From Latrodectus hesperus (lineage: Eukaryota > Arthropoda > Arachnida > Araneae > Theridiidae), in the NCBI GenBank assembly GCA_037975125.1, contig JAJQOW010000022.1, positions 1,181,001-1,245,000 of the forward strand: 64,000 nt of DNA, given 5' to 3'. A model generated the notes under the pieces. It was given only the letters and a program-made list of their open reading frames with translations, was not told where the DNA came from and did no database searches. The stretch's first letter is position 1, and each line of letters begins with the position of its first letter. The position numbers and the translations under genes were made by a program. Of the stretch, positions 35,930 through 49,547 are shown piece after piece.

Positions 35930-36239
35930 GCCGATCGATTGGCTGAGTGGTTACCGTTCCTGACTCCTGAGCTGTTGGTCCCGGGTTCGGATCCCGGTTC
36001 GGGTATGGATGTTTCTTTCCATATCTGTACTCTGTGTTTCTCTATCCTTTCTTCTGTGATGTGGTATGAATGTGGCCCACCCTATAAACGGGTTTGTCGT
36101 GGTATAGCGCGGGTAACGCTACTCGCCTTCGTGACTTGGTTCACAGATGCCCGCTGGATAACGACAAATGAGTAGCAGTTTCTGGCCTTGTTGTGCATAG
36201 GGTTAATCACCCAAGTGTTCCCGTCATTGGAAAAAAAAA
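35930..36239 (+). mobile_element. SINE A (poly-A tail) with 11 bp target-site duplication
   Basis: Head GCCGATCGATTGGCTGAGTG, B box GGGTTCGGATCCCGG, body and end as in the other A copies. ACAATTATTCA occurs at 35919-35929 and 36240-36250. Confidence 0.93.
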
Positions 36240-36516
36240 ACAATTATTCATGTCTAAAAATAGATTAATTCATGTTGCTAATGTTTTTCAAATTCAATAT
36301 ATTTTAATGTTTTTTTAAGTTCAGTAATGTTTTTAATACCATAATTGTGTCTTTAATACCATTTTTAATACCATAAGAATTGAACATCTATTTTATTGGT
36401 TATGATAGTTGTAGAAATAAGCAAAAATTTATATGAAAAATATAAGGGTGCTTCATAGTTACCTGATATAAATTGTATTGAAAAACTTCGACTAAATCAT
36501 CAATTTTCGCTAATTG

Positions 36517-36816
36517 CTGTTGCAGTTACTAATGACACTTGGACAAGCCAAGCTCGCTATGCTATGCAAATTTAAGTCAATTGGGAGCGTCTTTCGTTTT
36601 AATCAGAGCACCATGAAGGTGAAAGTACGACTTTGCTCTACACACATGCCGTAGGTGCCTGTTTATTGGGTAGGCAACCATTCAAACCTCATTCATACAA
36701 GGAAAGGACAAAGACAGGATAGATAGAGAAAATACATCCATACCCGAACCTGGATTCGAACCCATGACATCCTTATCCGCAGTCAGGCACGCTGGCCACT
36801 AGACAAGTTGGGCGGC
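36517..36816 (-). mobile_element. SINE B with tail t1, full length, target-site duplication
   Basis: In - orientation: head GCCGCCCAACTTGTCTAGTG, B box GGGTTCGAATCCAGG, B body, then t1 (GTCGTACTTTCACCTTCATG, GGAGCGTC in reverse, CCAAGTGTCATTAGTAACTG). The flanks TCGCTAATTG (36507-36516) and TCGCGAATTG (36817-36826) form a 10 bp duplication with one change. Confidence 0.9.
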
Positions 36817-36826
36817 TCGCGAATTG

Positions 36827-38440
36827 TAAAAATATGAAGTACATAAATAAACTTAAACACTGAAATGGGTTGTTATATAAATAATTTTCTTTTCATCAAT
36901 TCATACTAAACAGAAAAATTAACTATAAACTAAATAGTTTGTGATTTGCAAAAGCAATATTAATTATTTTAATTTTTTTTTATTATATTAAATTCATCTT
37001 TTAGCTCAAAAATGTTGAAAACCAGTTAATACACTCAGATTCGAATAATTTATGACAATTTTAGATAAATTCACATATTTTTTTCTTTGATTTAATTACA
37101 TTCTAATTCATTCTAAAATATAGTGAATTAATACTGCTCTGTTTCTTGCATAATGCAAATTTCTTTAACTGTGCACAGTGAATTATTTGTTGAGTTTACA
37201 TAAAATGAGTTAGAGTTTATTTTAATTAACTAAAAATTATTATTGCTCTTCTTTATACACGTATTTACTTACGTTAAAAATAAATATTAGCTTACTTTTG
37301 GACAATATATATAAATACATTTATTGTAATTATTTATTTACATTAAAACTTATTTTTGGAATTCTATTTTTGAAAATAAAATCTCCGCATTACAAATACA
37401 GTGTCACTGAATTATATATGCTTTTTATCTGAAATATGACAGTCTTTCTTCTTAGACATCTCTAGATTATAAGTATATATCAAATGAAAACTCACTATGG
37501 AAGTTGACTATTCAAGAAAATTCTATTCGTAGAATTTCGAATAAAAATTTTATGACATTTTGAAAACTATCAAAATGAGCACCATCTGCAACGCCTTATA
37601 TCTCTTTGACAGATTTATTTTAATACTGAATATACTCATGCAAAATATATAGAATTTGTATTAAAATGTAACGTATTGTTGAAATATCTCCATAAAATAT
37701 GATACAAAAGAGAATAAAAAAAGCAATGAAAAATGCCGTGAATAAAAAAGGACTAAAAATCCGAAATAAAATAAAAAATAAACTATCATTTCTTTAACTT
37801 TTACAAAAAAATGATTAAAAATTTAAAGATATTGTTAGATGGTTCAAAATTATTATTAAAAATTATATTTTAATTAAATTTTATCACCATTTTATTTGTA
37901 CACTTTTTCAACAATTATTCTTTGATACTTACTCTTTTATAATAAATAGAGAAGAAATAATCATCAAATTTGTGAATAAATATATCCCAAAATTTATATA
38001 TAAATAAAGATTTATAAATTATACATTTTAAAGAGAATAATTAATTTTAGATTTAATTTTAGATAGCTTCTTCTTTATGAAGTGAGTTTCAATCATAATT
38101 ATAATATTTTTTTTATAATCATAATGATTTTTTTATTCTTCTATTAGAATCTACTAACTTTATAATTTATTGTATTTTTGTTATAATTTTGACACTCATT
38201 ATTTATATTTACCTAAGATTGGAACACACATCTATCAAATAGAAAATGCAATATATAATCCTTCCACATAATCTTGCTAAAAAATGTAACTAGAAAAATG
38301 TTAAAATTAAAGTTAAAGGAAAATTGTTCTGCAGATAAAAAAATTGCATTTTTTGCCACTTTTTTCTTAAAAAAATAATGTCTAAACATTTAATTTCAAG
38401 ATTTCCTTTTGATCTACGTATTTTATCCCAAAACTAAAGT
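36827..38440. other. AT-rich intron spacer
   Basis: No gene or repeat family recognised in 1.6 kb. Confidence 0.5.
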
Positions 38441-38445
38441 CCAAA

Positions 38446-39145
38446 TTATTGTTCTGTTTTTCGAGCTGACCTTTTGGAAATTGAAGAGGCCTTAAATTTC
38501 TGTGTTACTGAGGGTATAGTCTCTGATATCTGGATCCTCAGTGATAGCCGAAGCTCCATACAACATCTGGCCCAGTGGTGGCGGCATGGTGACATAACAA
38601 CAACTAAAATAGTACAACATCTTACTAATTTGAAAGCCAGTACCATAGTCTTCCAGTGGGTGCCATCTCATGTTAATGTGTATGGGAACGAAGTGGCGGA
38701 TAAGTCAGCCAAGGATGGAAGCCTACAGAATATCATCATTGGAGACTGCTTGTCGTCCTCAGAGCTGACCTCTACAATTAGGATGGCTATCAATGCTACT
38801 TTTAGGGATACCATTCCTACCCACGAATGGTACACATGCAAACATCCTGGTTCTGCACTAGTGGGTAAACACAAGAGATGCAGCAAACGGCTCTAACAAG
38901 ACTGCGAAGTGGCCACCTGCTTGCTCAGAGACACGTCTCTGGTACCAAGGTCTACCCTCTCTGTCCCAAATGTCGTGTGGTTCAGGCCTCCCCATCTCAT
39001 ATTTCTCAGTGCATTGGGTGTGAGAGGGGGGACATGGATTTGAGACCGGAGGTGGTGCTTGAGAGACTGATTATTTTTGGATTCATGGGGCTATTGTGAT
39101 GGTACTGTCACGCCAGTCGGGGATAAGCAACAACAACAACAAAAA
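38446..39145 (+). pseudogene. LINE ORF2 3' end with RNase H and zinc motif, AAC tail (I-like)
   Basis: The frame 38474-38893 carries RNase H: first acidic strand IWILSDSRSSIQHL, then VFQWVPSHVNVYGNEVADKS with the histidine and last aspartate. A frameshift near 38880 leads to a second frame (to 39096) with TRLRSGHL and CPKCRVVQASPSHISQC, the C-terminal zinc motif. The UTR ends GGATAAGCAACAACAACAAC. RNase H after the reverse transcriptase is known from I, R1 and LOA-type non-LTR elements. The copy is 5'-truncated and frameshifted, so inactive. Confidence 0.85.
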
Positions 39146-40198
39146 TAAAGTAACCAACAGAGCAGCGTTTATTTACAAGTTTTATAAATTAAGTCTTATT
39201 TGAAATTCTGATTAGGAATTTGTGTTCCTTCAATGGGAGTAAATAAAATCATCAAGCTTTGATTCAAATTTCAAATCTTGATGATTGATAGTTTTTTTTA
39301 TTAATATTAACAGAGCTTTTGCATCATGTTTATTTTTAACTACCTTTGAAGTTGAAAGAAAAAAAAATAAGCTAATTAATATTAATCATCAGTTCCAACT
39401 GTAAATGCATGTAAAAATAAATGTAGAAATGTATTTTATTACGAACAAAAATTTACATCTATCAGTCTCAATATCCAATAAAGAGAGAAAGCTGAAAAGC
39501 ATCATTAAAATCAAATTAAATGGATGCTAATTCTATTGCAATGTACATTTTCACTATCCACTGAATGCTTAATGATAACTTTACGCTCTTCCGCGAAACT
39601 ACGATACAATTAGGATTCTTATTACTTTAAATAAAATTTCATTCATTAATGCTAAATCTTTTGTATAAATGTAAACTTTCATCTGTAATCTAAAAGAATG
39701 TAAATTTTAATATTTACATTACATTGTCGCGAGCCTAATTAATAACATTTTAAATAAAATTTTAAAATGCTTACTTGAAACTCCTTAATGGAGATTGAAA
39801 ACTAATATTCCAAGCAAGCAAGCCTATGATTAGATAATAAGATGGGTTAAATATGATTGTAAATTCTTACATTTACGCTTTATGATCACAGTTATTTTAT
39901 TTGAAGACTAAAAATATTTTTTAAATTACACATTGATCGTTGTGGAATAGCATTTTGCTTTCCTGACAGCAAAAGCAAGTTTTTGTGTCTTACCAGAAAA
40001 TATCTGTTGTCTAAAGTCCATGATGTCAAAATATTTGCTAAGCATTTACTTGGTCATCTACGACTAATCACTTTGAACTCGTAATATAACAGAGTTTTTT
40101 ATGAAATATAATGTCCAAATATTTGATCCCAGCAACTTTTTCTGAGAGTTGAGGCATTTGATACCTCTTAGTGAAGAGACTGATGAGAATTGTTGTAA
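39146..40198. other. AT-rich spacer
   Basis: No gene recognised. The - strand frame at 40064-40366 runs through the palindrome at 40200 and has no recognised domain. Confidence 0.45.
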
Positions 40199-40199
40199 G

Positions 40200-40265
40200 A
40201 CTCCCGAGCGAAGGGAAACACGTGGCAGATAAATATCTGCCACGTATTTCCCTTCGCTCGGGAGT
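40200..40265. repeat. Long hairpin: 31 bp arms, one mismatch, 4-base loop
   Basis: Left arm 40200-40230 starts ACTCCCGAGCGAAGGGAAAC. Loop AAAT. Right arm 40235-40265 is its reverse complement with one change (CACGTA for CACGTG). The arms are GC-rich compared with the surroundings. Confidence 0.95.
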
Positions 40266-40490
40266 TCTTCGAGACTATAGGCTATTTTTATGCGCCATAA
40301 GAAAAAAAATCCAAAATCTCCCAACGCACAGCTGAGCAAATTTGCATGCAAAAGGCAAAAGTTCATTAACTGTCATCTTCTGTACAACAAAGTTTTGGTT
40401 TAAACCTGGTATCTTCTATTTCAAGTAACGTGGTTTCACCAATAGACAAAAAAGATTTTTATTTTTCATTTCTGGTGTTTATATTCAAAT

Positions 40491-40820
40491 GCAACTTGTC
40501 TAGTGGTCAGCGTGCCTGACTACGGATAAGGAGGTCCTGGGTTCGAATCCCGGTTCGATCACGGATGTACTTTCTCTCTCTATCTATCCTGTCTTTGTCT
40601 TTTCCTTGTATGAATGAGGTGTGAATGGTTGCCTACCCTATAACCTATGGCAAGTGTGTAGACCTAGTATGGGTTCCTATGGCAAGTGTGTAGAGCAAAG
40701 TCGTACTTTCACCTACATGGTGCTCTGATTAAAACGAAAGACGCTCCCAATCGACTTAATTCGCATAGCATAGCTAGCTTGGCTTGTCCAAGTGTCATTA
40801 GTAAACAACAACAACAACAA
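40491..40820 (+). mobile_element. SINE B with tail t1
   Basis: Starts within the head (ACTTGTCTAGTGGTCAGCGT). B box GGGTTCGAATCCCGGTTCG. Body with an internal local duplication of CCTATGGCAAGTGTGTAGA. Then t1 (GTCGTACTTTCACCTACATG, AGACGCTCCCAATCGACTTA, CCAAGTGTCATTAGTAAAC) and a CAACAACAACAACAA end. Confidence 0.88.
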
Positions 40821-41060
40821 TAAATGCTGATATTAATTAGATTTTCTGTTTTTCGAAATGATAGTTAGATTCACTATTTGTTAAAAACTCTTTTGGGTAA
40901 CAATATGCAAGTTCAATCACATTTGTTGCACCATCAAATCCAAGTAATGTGACAGTATCCTACAATTTTTTTCGGCGCAGCATGTCCTTTTTAGAATCTT
41001 GCGCCAGAAAAACTAATCAATCAATTAATCCTTTAAATTTTTTACTCAGCCGCATGTAGT

Positions 41061-41095
41061 GTTAAAGTAGCTATCATGCGGATAGCTACTTTAAC
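41061..41095. repeat. Perfect 15 bp hairpin
   Basis: GTTAAAGTAGCTATC, loop ATGCG, then its exact reverse complement. Confidence 0.95.
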
Positions 41096-41319
41096 AAAAA
41101 AGTTTATTAACTATTCTATCGGGATAAACTTTTTAATTATTCTGCCATTTATATTTACATATATAGATTTAAGTCACTGTTAATGCAGAAATTAAGCTGT
41201 TGAGAACCTAATTATTTTTCTTGGCGCTTATCGTAGTTAAGTTAAAGTTCATTAAAATAGAAAAGAATGGCTCTGAAGTCGGAAATATCCCATGCTTTAC
41301 ATTAACGCCATGATTCGTT

Positions 41320-41830
41320 ATGCCTAAAAATAATCGCCAATAAATAGTGTACCTAATCTCACCCAGCCTGACAGCCATAAATGAATTCGCAGAGAAGGTA
41401 GCGGAAACGATCTATTGGCGGTCTCACGGCCGCCCGGCAATTCTGCTCTCTTTCTTATTCTCATTACGCCCCAGCAGCTAGGAAGGATAGTTACTCGGCC
41501 CCGGTGTGAGGCGAGGTTCCCCTTAGATCCGGTATCCCGATAACGAATTACCAGCTGTACCAATCGTTTCCGGCATTCCATTGGATGGAATGGGGATAAA
41601 AAAGGAAAAAAAGATACAGAAAGGGGTAAGCGTGCTTCTGGATTGTGCATCAGCGTGTGAAAAGGGCGACATCAATGATTGTTAGTTCAGGACCGCCCCT
41701 TGTACAGCGCCCCGGCGACCATTTCACGCGCAATGCCATTAAGAGTATTAGGAATTGGGGCTAATGCTAGTGAGGCATTGTCTAGGGACTCGGGCAATTC
41801 TTTGTGAGAGGGTGGGAAAAAATGTCATGC
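41320..41830. other. GC-rich noncoding island
   Basis: About 500 bp far richer in GC than its neighbours, for example GTCTCACGGCCGCCCGGCAA and CAGCGCCCCGGCGACC. The - strand frame at 41324-41650 has no recognised domain and is probably chance in a stop-poor region. No second copy found in the window. Candidate regulatory or conserved noncoding sequence. Confidence 0.45.
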
Positions 41831-42244
41831 CTTCTTGAGGCTGTTGTTGATCGTTTTTCTCCTTAAATGGTCATTCTTTGGGATTGGAACTTAATACAAC
41901 AGTGTTTTCTCTTGCAAATAAAAATCAATTTCTTATCGTACAAAACAATTTGTATTGAGTTCTGGTGCTAAATCTCCAACGAAATAGAGGTAGGCAACTA
42001 AGCGTGACACTAAAGTTCAGTCTGCTGAACATTTATTTGATATTATGATAAAAATAGCATTGAAAATCGATTAATCGAATTTTAACACTAGATTTACGGT
42101 ACGTGTCATTTTAACGCATTTTGAATTTTTTTACGAAAATCGTAGGAATCAATGGCATTTTTATATCATATCTTGTGCTGACTTTTATGTCCACCAAAAG
42201 ATATAACTATAAACCAAAATCTGTTTTCTTCAAAAAATTTGAAA

Positions 42245-42246
<2 letters not shown>

Positions 42247-42317
<71 letters not shown>
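42247..42317. repeat. (TA)n microsatellite
   Basis: About 35 TA units. Confidence 0.96.
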
Positions 42318-42321
<4 letters not shown>

Positions 42322-42892
42322 TATGTTGTACCTACCTTTACGGTTATGCCTCAATACAACGCCGTCGTTATAAATTTTTCGTAAATTAACAACAACAATT
42401 AATATGCATACGAGATTGTAAGAGCCGTAATTTAATAGGAAATAACCTCAATATGCACTAAAAATAACGAAATACAAAATGCGCATTGCAATCAGAGTCA
42501 GATGATTATGTTAAAGAGGCTCAGAATAAATCTACAATAATGAAACAATGCACTATAATATTACCAAATAACAGAGAAATTTTATAATATATACTTCCCA
42601 TTTCCAGTTTTTACTTGTATTTAATTATATTACTTTCTTTGTGGTTGTTTTTTGTCCTTTCAAAATAACGCATGTTCTTTAGAGATAGCTACATAAGAAA
42701 TGTCCACCCAAATTTATAAAATTTAACAAATTTTTAATTTTATATAACATTATCTTTGCAATTTAAATAACAAAAAGAAATTAAGAATTAAAGTGTTAAA
42801 AATATCAATTATGTGTGCGCATACTAAATTAGTGAAGAGGGTATATTTAAATGTTTTGAGTCCGTTAAATACATTAGAAAACTTTAAATTAA
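42318..42892. other. AT-rich spacer
   Basis: Nothing recognised. Confidence 0.5.
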
Positions 42893-43284
42893 TTGTTGTT
42901 GTTGTTACTAATGACACTTGAACAAGCCAAGCTCGCTATGCCTTGGCTATGCGAATTTAAGTCAATTGGGAGCGTCTTTCGTTTTTTTAATCAGAGCACC
43001 ATAAAGGTGAAAGTACGACTTTTGCTCTTCAAATCCTCCGATAGATGGCAGCACCAGAGGATTTACTCCCTTAATATTGGCATTGATCTGAAGGGGGAAT
43101 AAATTTCTCCAGACCATTGCACCCATGGTAACTGCTCAACGATTGACCACAGGACTTTTGATTCCACAGATTTAACGAGCACGTATACCGCATGTACTCG
43201 ATGGGACTTTAGCGGCATTGAGAATCGAACCACACCCTTCCGGATGGAAGGCCGATACCCTAACCACTAGGCTACTATGGCCAT
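42893..43284 (-). mobile_element. SINE C with tail t1, full length
   Basis: In - orientation: tRNA-like head GGCCATAGTAGCCTAGTGGT, B box GTGGTTCGATTCTCAATGCC, the body through GCAGTTACCATGGGTGCAAT and CCATCTATCGGAGGATTTGA, then t1 (GTCGTACTTTCACCTTTATG, GCGAGCTTGGCTTGTTCAAG) and an AACAACAACAA end. Confidence 0.88.
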
Positions 43285-43907
43285 TTAAATTTATAATTAT
43301 GGTTTATCAGACAAAATCTACTTCAGAATATATATTTAGAGTTTTTCATTAGGTAATGTTATTTTGTAAGACTTAAGGAAATTGAGAAATGTCATACAAA
43401 AAAAATAAAAATTTGTAACATCACTTCTATATTTGATCAGTATAATAACTAGTCATAAAACAGATAAAGTGAATTTTTACAAAACACATAGAAAACTATT
43501 AGATTTGATTTTGAATGAAGTACAAAAATGATGAGCACCTATGATTCTCTCTCGAGACTTGAGGCTAAATCTTCAGAGAAAAAATAAGAAATTAAAGTAA
43601 GACACGTGGACGAATATGTTTATCAGAAATTTCATGTCGTTTGTTTGTTTACTGCCCAATGTTCAATGTTTGCCTATATCAGGTATTCTAACCAAATAAA
43701 CATATCAAAGCAGCTGTCCAACCACTTCAAACATGTAAGGCTCGAATCGACAAACTATTAAATTAAAGCCAAAGACGCTGGCTACTTTGTGTTTTTCAAT
43801 TTTTCACTACATTGAGAACAAAAATGTCTCCATTCAGCTTTACTCCATTCATAACATTATGTTGATTCTCTTATTTTGCATATTCTGACAACATGTTTTA
43901 CACACAA
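43285..43907. other. AT-rich spacer
   Basis: Nothing recognised. Confidence 0.5.
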
Positions 43908-44117
43908 ATGGTAGCCTAGTTGTTAGGGTATCGATCTTCCATCCGGAAAGGCTGGGTTCGATTCCCAATGCCACCAAAGACCTACCGAGTACATACGATA
44001 TACATGCTCGTTAAATCTGTAGAATAAAAAGTCTTAGGGTCAGTCGTTGAATAGTTACCATGGATGTAATGGTCTGGAAATATTTTTCTCCTTCTCCGGA
44101 TCAAAGTCAAAACCTAT
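43908..44117 (+). mobile_element. SINE C, 5' part only
   Basis: Head (GGTAGCCTAGTTGTTAGGGT), B box (CTGGGTTCGATTCCCAATGC) and body to about TCAAAACC. The t1 tail is missing. Confidence 0.8.
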
Positions 44118-44244
44118 ATACAAACAATCGACTTCATTGTAATGTATTTTTAGCTTTGGTTTCCTTGAGAGTCATAGATTTATAATTAACTTAAAACCAA
44201 TTATAATTTCAGATATCAACTTAGCATTTTATTGTGTTAAACCC

Positions 44245-44483
44245 TGAGCAGTTACCATGGGTGTAATGGTATGGAGAAAATTTCCTCCCCCTCCAGACCA
44301 AAGTCAAAATTGAGGGAATGGATCCTCTGGTGGTGTCATCTATCGGAGGATTATTAGAGGAAAGACATACTTTCACCTTCATGGTGCTCTGGTTAAACGA
44401 AAGACGCACCCTTCTGAGTTAATTTTCTATAGCAATCGGCTAGCGATCTTGGCTTTTCCAAGTGTTATAAATAACAACAACAA
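44245..44483 (+). mobile_element. SINE C, 3' part with tail t1
   Basis: Starts in the C body (GCAGTTACCATGGGTGTAAT), so it overlaps in content with the copy ending at 44117. It continues through t1 to an AACAACAACAAC end. It is a second, 5'-truncated copy or a local duplication. Confidence 0.8.
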
Positions 44484-44878
44484 CATAACTTTATGTGTGT
44501 TAAACATATTTCTGCCTTCATTTCATTGTACCTACATAGTTCTCAGCACAAAGATGTCGAAATATGTATACTGTACCTCAATAAACAATATGGTATATAA
44601 AGATGGTATATAAAGATTCACAAATAAGTTCCAGTTTTCTTGTTGAAAAAACAACTGTTTCACAACAATTACATTAACATCTAAAGAAAAAAATTCATGT
44701 TATTTATTTAAAGTAAATTTAAATACTGGTTATCAATGGTTACTTTCTTCCTTGGTGATATAAATTGTCCCCGAAAACTCGATAATTACAGTAATCTTTA
44801 ACTAATTTTCTGAAAGTTTAAGCAAATTGTTTAGGTTTACTATAATTTACAGAGTACATTAATTTACAATAATAACAA

Positions 44879-45275
44879 GAGCTCCAGTGGCTCAGTAGCT
44901 TCACGCCGCTTCCCGTAAGCTCAGCAAAGTGAAGCCTCATTTGCCGCGGGCAGTGGTTGGGAGGGTGACTACGGTGTACTCTCCTTCACTGGGTTGCTGG
45001 AGCTCCGTGGTATGGGGACGTGTCCACGTTAATATGGGACGTCCAAAGTCCTTCCGCTGGTGTGACATGGATGTGGAGAGGAAGGTGACAGCTCAGGTGT
45101 TGCTTCGTCTCCTCAAAATTACGAGGCAACTTAAAAAAATGAACAAAAGTCGTACTTTCACCTTCGTGGTGCTCATATCCAAACGAAAGACGCATCCTGT
45201 TGACTTAAACCGCACAGCCAACGGCATAGCGAGCTTGGCTTGCCAAGTGTCATGGGCAACAAACAACAAACAAAC
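44879..45275 (+). mobile_element. SINE D with tail t1, full length
   Basis: GAGCTCCAGTGGCTCAGTAG head, GC-rich body, t1 (GTCGTACTTTCACCTTCGTG, GCGAGCTTGGCTTGCCAAGT), CAACAAACAACAAACAA end. It ends about 220 bp before the host exon at 45493. The open frames inside it are not genes. Confidence 0.88.
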
Positions 45276-45492
45276 AATAATTACAAGTAATCATTGTAAG
45301 TTAGTAAACAAGTAAACAAGGAAGGTTTAAGCAAATTATTGAGGCTATTGAAAAACTATGTTACAAATAGTCAAAAAAACTGAGTCACATCAACGAAACG
45401 AAATCAGTAGACCTTTTAATCTTCAACACAGCATTTATAAATTTTAATATGTACTCTTCAACTCAGTTTCATGTTTTAATCATTTCTTGCAG

Positions 45493-45646
45493 ATAAGGGC
45501 GGTGGAGAAAAGCACAACTGCGGGAACCACCAGCGATTTGGTGGTGAGAGTTGACTCCAGCGATAATGGAGCCATTTATCGATGCGAAGCCACCAACAGT
45601 GCATTGAACAAGCCACTCTCGGCCACCATTACACCTTCAGTCTACT
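45493..45646 (+). CDS. Internal exon of the same nephrin/SNS-like protein (second half of the Ig domain)
   Basis: The reading frame starts with IRAVEKS directly after TTCTTGCAG and completes the Ig fold begun at 787-923. The strand F signature DNGAIYRCEATN holds the aspartate, tyrosine and second cysteine (DxGxYxC), followed by a PLSATI strand. The exon enters on a codon boundary, matching the phase-0 donor at 923. It leaves after one base of a split codon at the donor TACT|GTAAGA (45646/45647). That base joins TC of the exon at 49680 to make Phe. The combined C, W and DxGxYxC spacing is that of a normal Ig C2-type domain, which is strong support that these distant exons belong to one transcript. 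SINE and LINE remnants flank it closely (44879-45275 and 45774-46135). Confidence 0.87.
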
Positions 45647-45773
45647 GTAAGAAAAACTTAATTCCTCATTTTTAAAACTTAATTCCTCAGTGTGTGATAC
45701 TATCTTTGCTCATAGTGAGAAATAGAAATGACTCTCGTTTCATTTAGATTTTAATATAGTTACTTTCTAGGCA

Positions 45774-46135
45774 GAAGATACGTTTAATCGTAGGCTTCAT
45801 AACTGAGCTCTACTATTTCAGAAAACACCTCCAGAAAATGGGACTGTTTACAGCAAGACCCTATCTGCAGGAAATGTCATACGCAAGAGGAAACGGCCAA
45901 GCATATCATTGACGAATGCGAGGCTCTTGCCCTCCCTAGATTAACTTCTTTAGGCATCATTCATACTAGAGAGTTACACCTAGACTCCATGAAAGGGTTA
46001 TCGGACTTTATTAATAAAGTGGGTGACCCGAGCAACTGGAACTAGGAAACATTGGGTTTGGAGTTAATAGTACAAAATGCTGATAAAAGCAGAGGTGCCC
46101 AATGACATACAAACCCAACTCGAGGAAGAAGAAGA
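45774..46135 (+). pseudogene. LINE 3' end (GAA tail), copy 2
   Basis: Closely matches 13028-13440: CRKCHTQEETAKHIIDECEA zinc motif, stop after SNWN, tail CTCGAGGAAGAAGAAGATG. Small indels break the frame. It lies 125 bp past the host exon donor. Confidence 0.8.
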
Positions 46136-46390
46136 TGAATATAGTTACTTAGAATTCATTTGAAATTAAATACAATGAATAATAATGTAATCTCCTAATT
46201 TAAACATTTTAGTTATTAGAAGTATATATTTTATTTATCTAAAATAAACAGCCTATGGACCCAATGAGCACCGATTCTAAATTTTATCACCTAATTTACG
46301 AAAATTACAGTAGAACTCAAATTATTAGAACTCCGTTTAACTGAATCGTTGATTATCCGAAACATTTTCAGACTTTCGGATAAAAGAATT

Positions 46391-46845
46391 AAATTAAATA
46401 AGAGAAGCAAAATGAGAAAAAGAAGTAAAAAATCTCAAGAAAAGGAGTGGTAAGAGAAGAAAGAAGATGAAAATTAGAGAGATGTGTCTCTCGAGGAATC
46501 CAGACGCATTCTTTCGAAAATTCCTGGATGTTCAGAAGTTCAGTGCTGAAAATGTAGAAGAATAGATTATGAGTCAGAGCTTAGATTTCAAATTGCAAAT
46601 GATCGTCAATTTCTTGAATGTGTCGAGAAAGAAGTTGGCCTTAATGTTCAAGTTGAAAAAGACACGAGCCTATCAGTAGGTGAAATATTAGCCGGTTTTG
46701 AAATTGCTTTGAAATAAATGAAATGTCAGCTCGAGCGTGACCATACGCAAATTCTCACTGTCAAGTGAATGAGCAACTTGGCTGACCGAAAACTAATGAA
46801 AACAAAGAAACAGCTTACACTGACCGAGATGTTCAGCAAGCAAAG
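46391..46845 (+). pseudogene. Pogo-like transposase C-terminal remnant
   Basis: The frame near 46563-46718 reads YESELRFQIANDRQFLECVE and SVGEILAGFEIALK, and a later piece reads [20 protein letters not shown]. That end resembles the C-terminal PCNA-binding type motif (Q-x-x-hydrophobic-x-x-aromatic) reported for pogo-family transposases, as an inference. Stops interrupt it, and no DDE core is visible. Confidence 0.5.
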
Positions 46846-46860
46846 AAACATCTCGGTCAG
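46820..46860. repeat. Perfect 14 bp hairpin at the end of the transposase remnant
   Basis: CTGACCGAGATGTT at 46820-46833 and its reverse complement at 46847-46860, with a 13-base loop. Confidence 0.93.
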
Positions 46861-46892
46861 TTTTACAGCAAGCACTATACACATACACACTG

Positions 46893-48078
<1,186 letters not shown>

Positions 48079-48168
<90 letters not shown>
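48079..48168. repeat. (TA)n microsatellite, right border of the inserted repeat
   Basis: About 44 TA units directly after the GAGAATTTTA end. Confidence 0.96.
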
Positions 48169-48170
<2 letters not shown>

Positions 48171-48284
48171 CATATAATAATTAATTAAAGTAGGCCTTTT
48201 TTGAAATAATCAAGTTAACAGAATTTTTGATTATCCAGGTGGGTTCCAATCCCAACTGATTCGGATAATTGGAGATCTATTGTA

Positions 48285-49215
48285 CCATTAAATTTATATC
48301 AATAGTTCCAATCAAAAAGAGAGTAACTCTAAATTTTAGCAATAGTTTCAATCTTCTAAATTAAAGAGTTTCTTTTACTTTTATTGAAATAAAAACATTA
48401 TTTGTAAAATAAAAATTAAGAACTGATTAAATGAAAAATTCATAAGAAACAAGCTTTGTATGTCATATTAAAATATTTAAAAACATTAATAATTAATTTT
48501 TTTTCTTCCAATGCTAAGAGTTTCCAATGAAAAAAATTCAAAACATATTCAAAACATTCAAGTTTTTTCCAAAAAAAATTTATATATATATATGCAAAAA
48601 ATCCTTTTTCCCTCCAGAAATCACAACCTTAAAACTGTCAAATCAAACGCTTCTTTATTCAAGTTTACTAGAAAAATTATTAAAATAAATCAGTAATTAC
48701 TTGACTTAATGTTTTTTCTTGTACCCCAAAGCAAAATGTCACCGTTTCCTCTTTCAACTGAGTAATGACTATTAAATGAACTTGTCTGATATAATTTTCT
48801 GCAATTTTTTTCGTAATTTTTTACACTGAGTGTGTAAGGCAAAAATTCATTTTCTTAATTCTGAAAATAAAGTTTATTGTGCAAATCATTATTAAAGAAA
48901 AAGAAGTCATTAAAGCTAGATATTAATTTAGATTGCAAAAGAAATTTGAATCCGGAAATTATTTCTTAATCATTAGATAGAAATTTGTATTAGTTATTAA
49001 TGTGTGACAAAATACTTATATTTTACGTTTAAAGAGAATTTTTAAACCTGTATTAAGAAAACTAAACTTTCTTGGGAGATTTTTATTTTCTGATACGAAA
49101 TATATTTCGTAAAACAAATGAGCTGCTTATGAACAAGCAAGTTTTAAATTTATTAAATTAACTTCTTCACATTAAAGTAAGAATTGTTAAATTTTATTAA
49201 AAATAAAATTTCAGT
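48285..49215. other. AT-rich spacer
   Basis: Nothing recognised. Confidence 0.5.
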
Positions 49216-49242
49216 ATGAAAACTTTATATATATACTTATAT

Positions 49243-49482
<240 letters not shown>

Positions 49483-49547
49483 ACTTCTTGCCAAATTTGT
49501 TATCTATGAATTTTTATACATAAATTTATTATACATAAACTATATTT

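Noticed and set aside
40064..40366. 100-codon - strand frame
   Set aside because: Passes through the hairpin at 40200-40265 and shows no family resemblance.
41324..41650. 108-codon - strand frame in the GC-rich island
   Set aside because: No recognised domain, no splice context, and stop codons are rare by composition.
44929..45315. 128-codon + strand frame
   Set aside because: It lies wholly within a SINE D copy; the same frame is broken in the other D copies.
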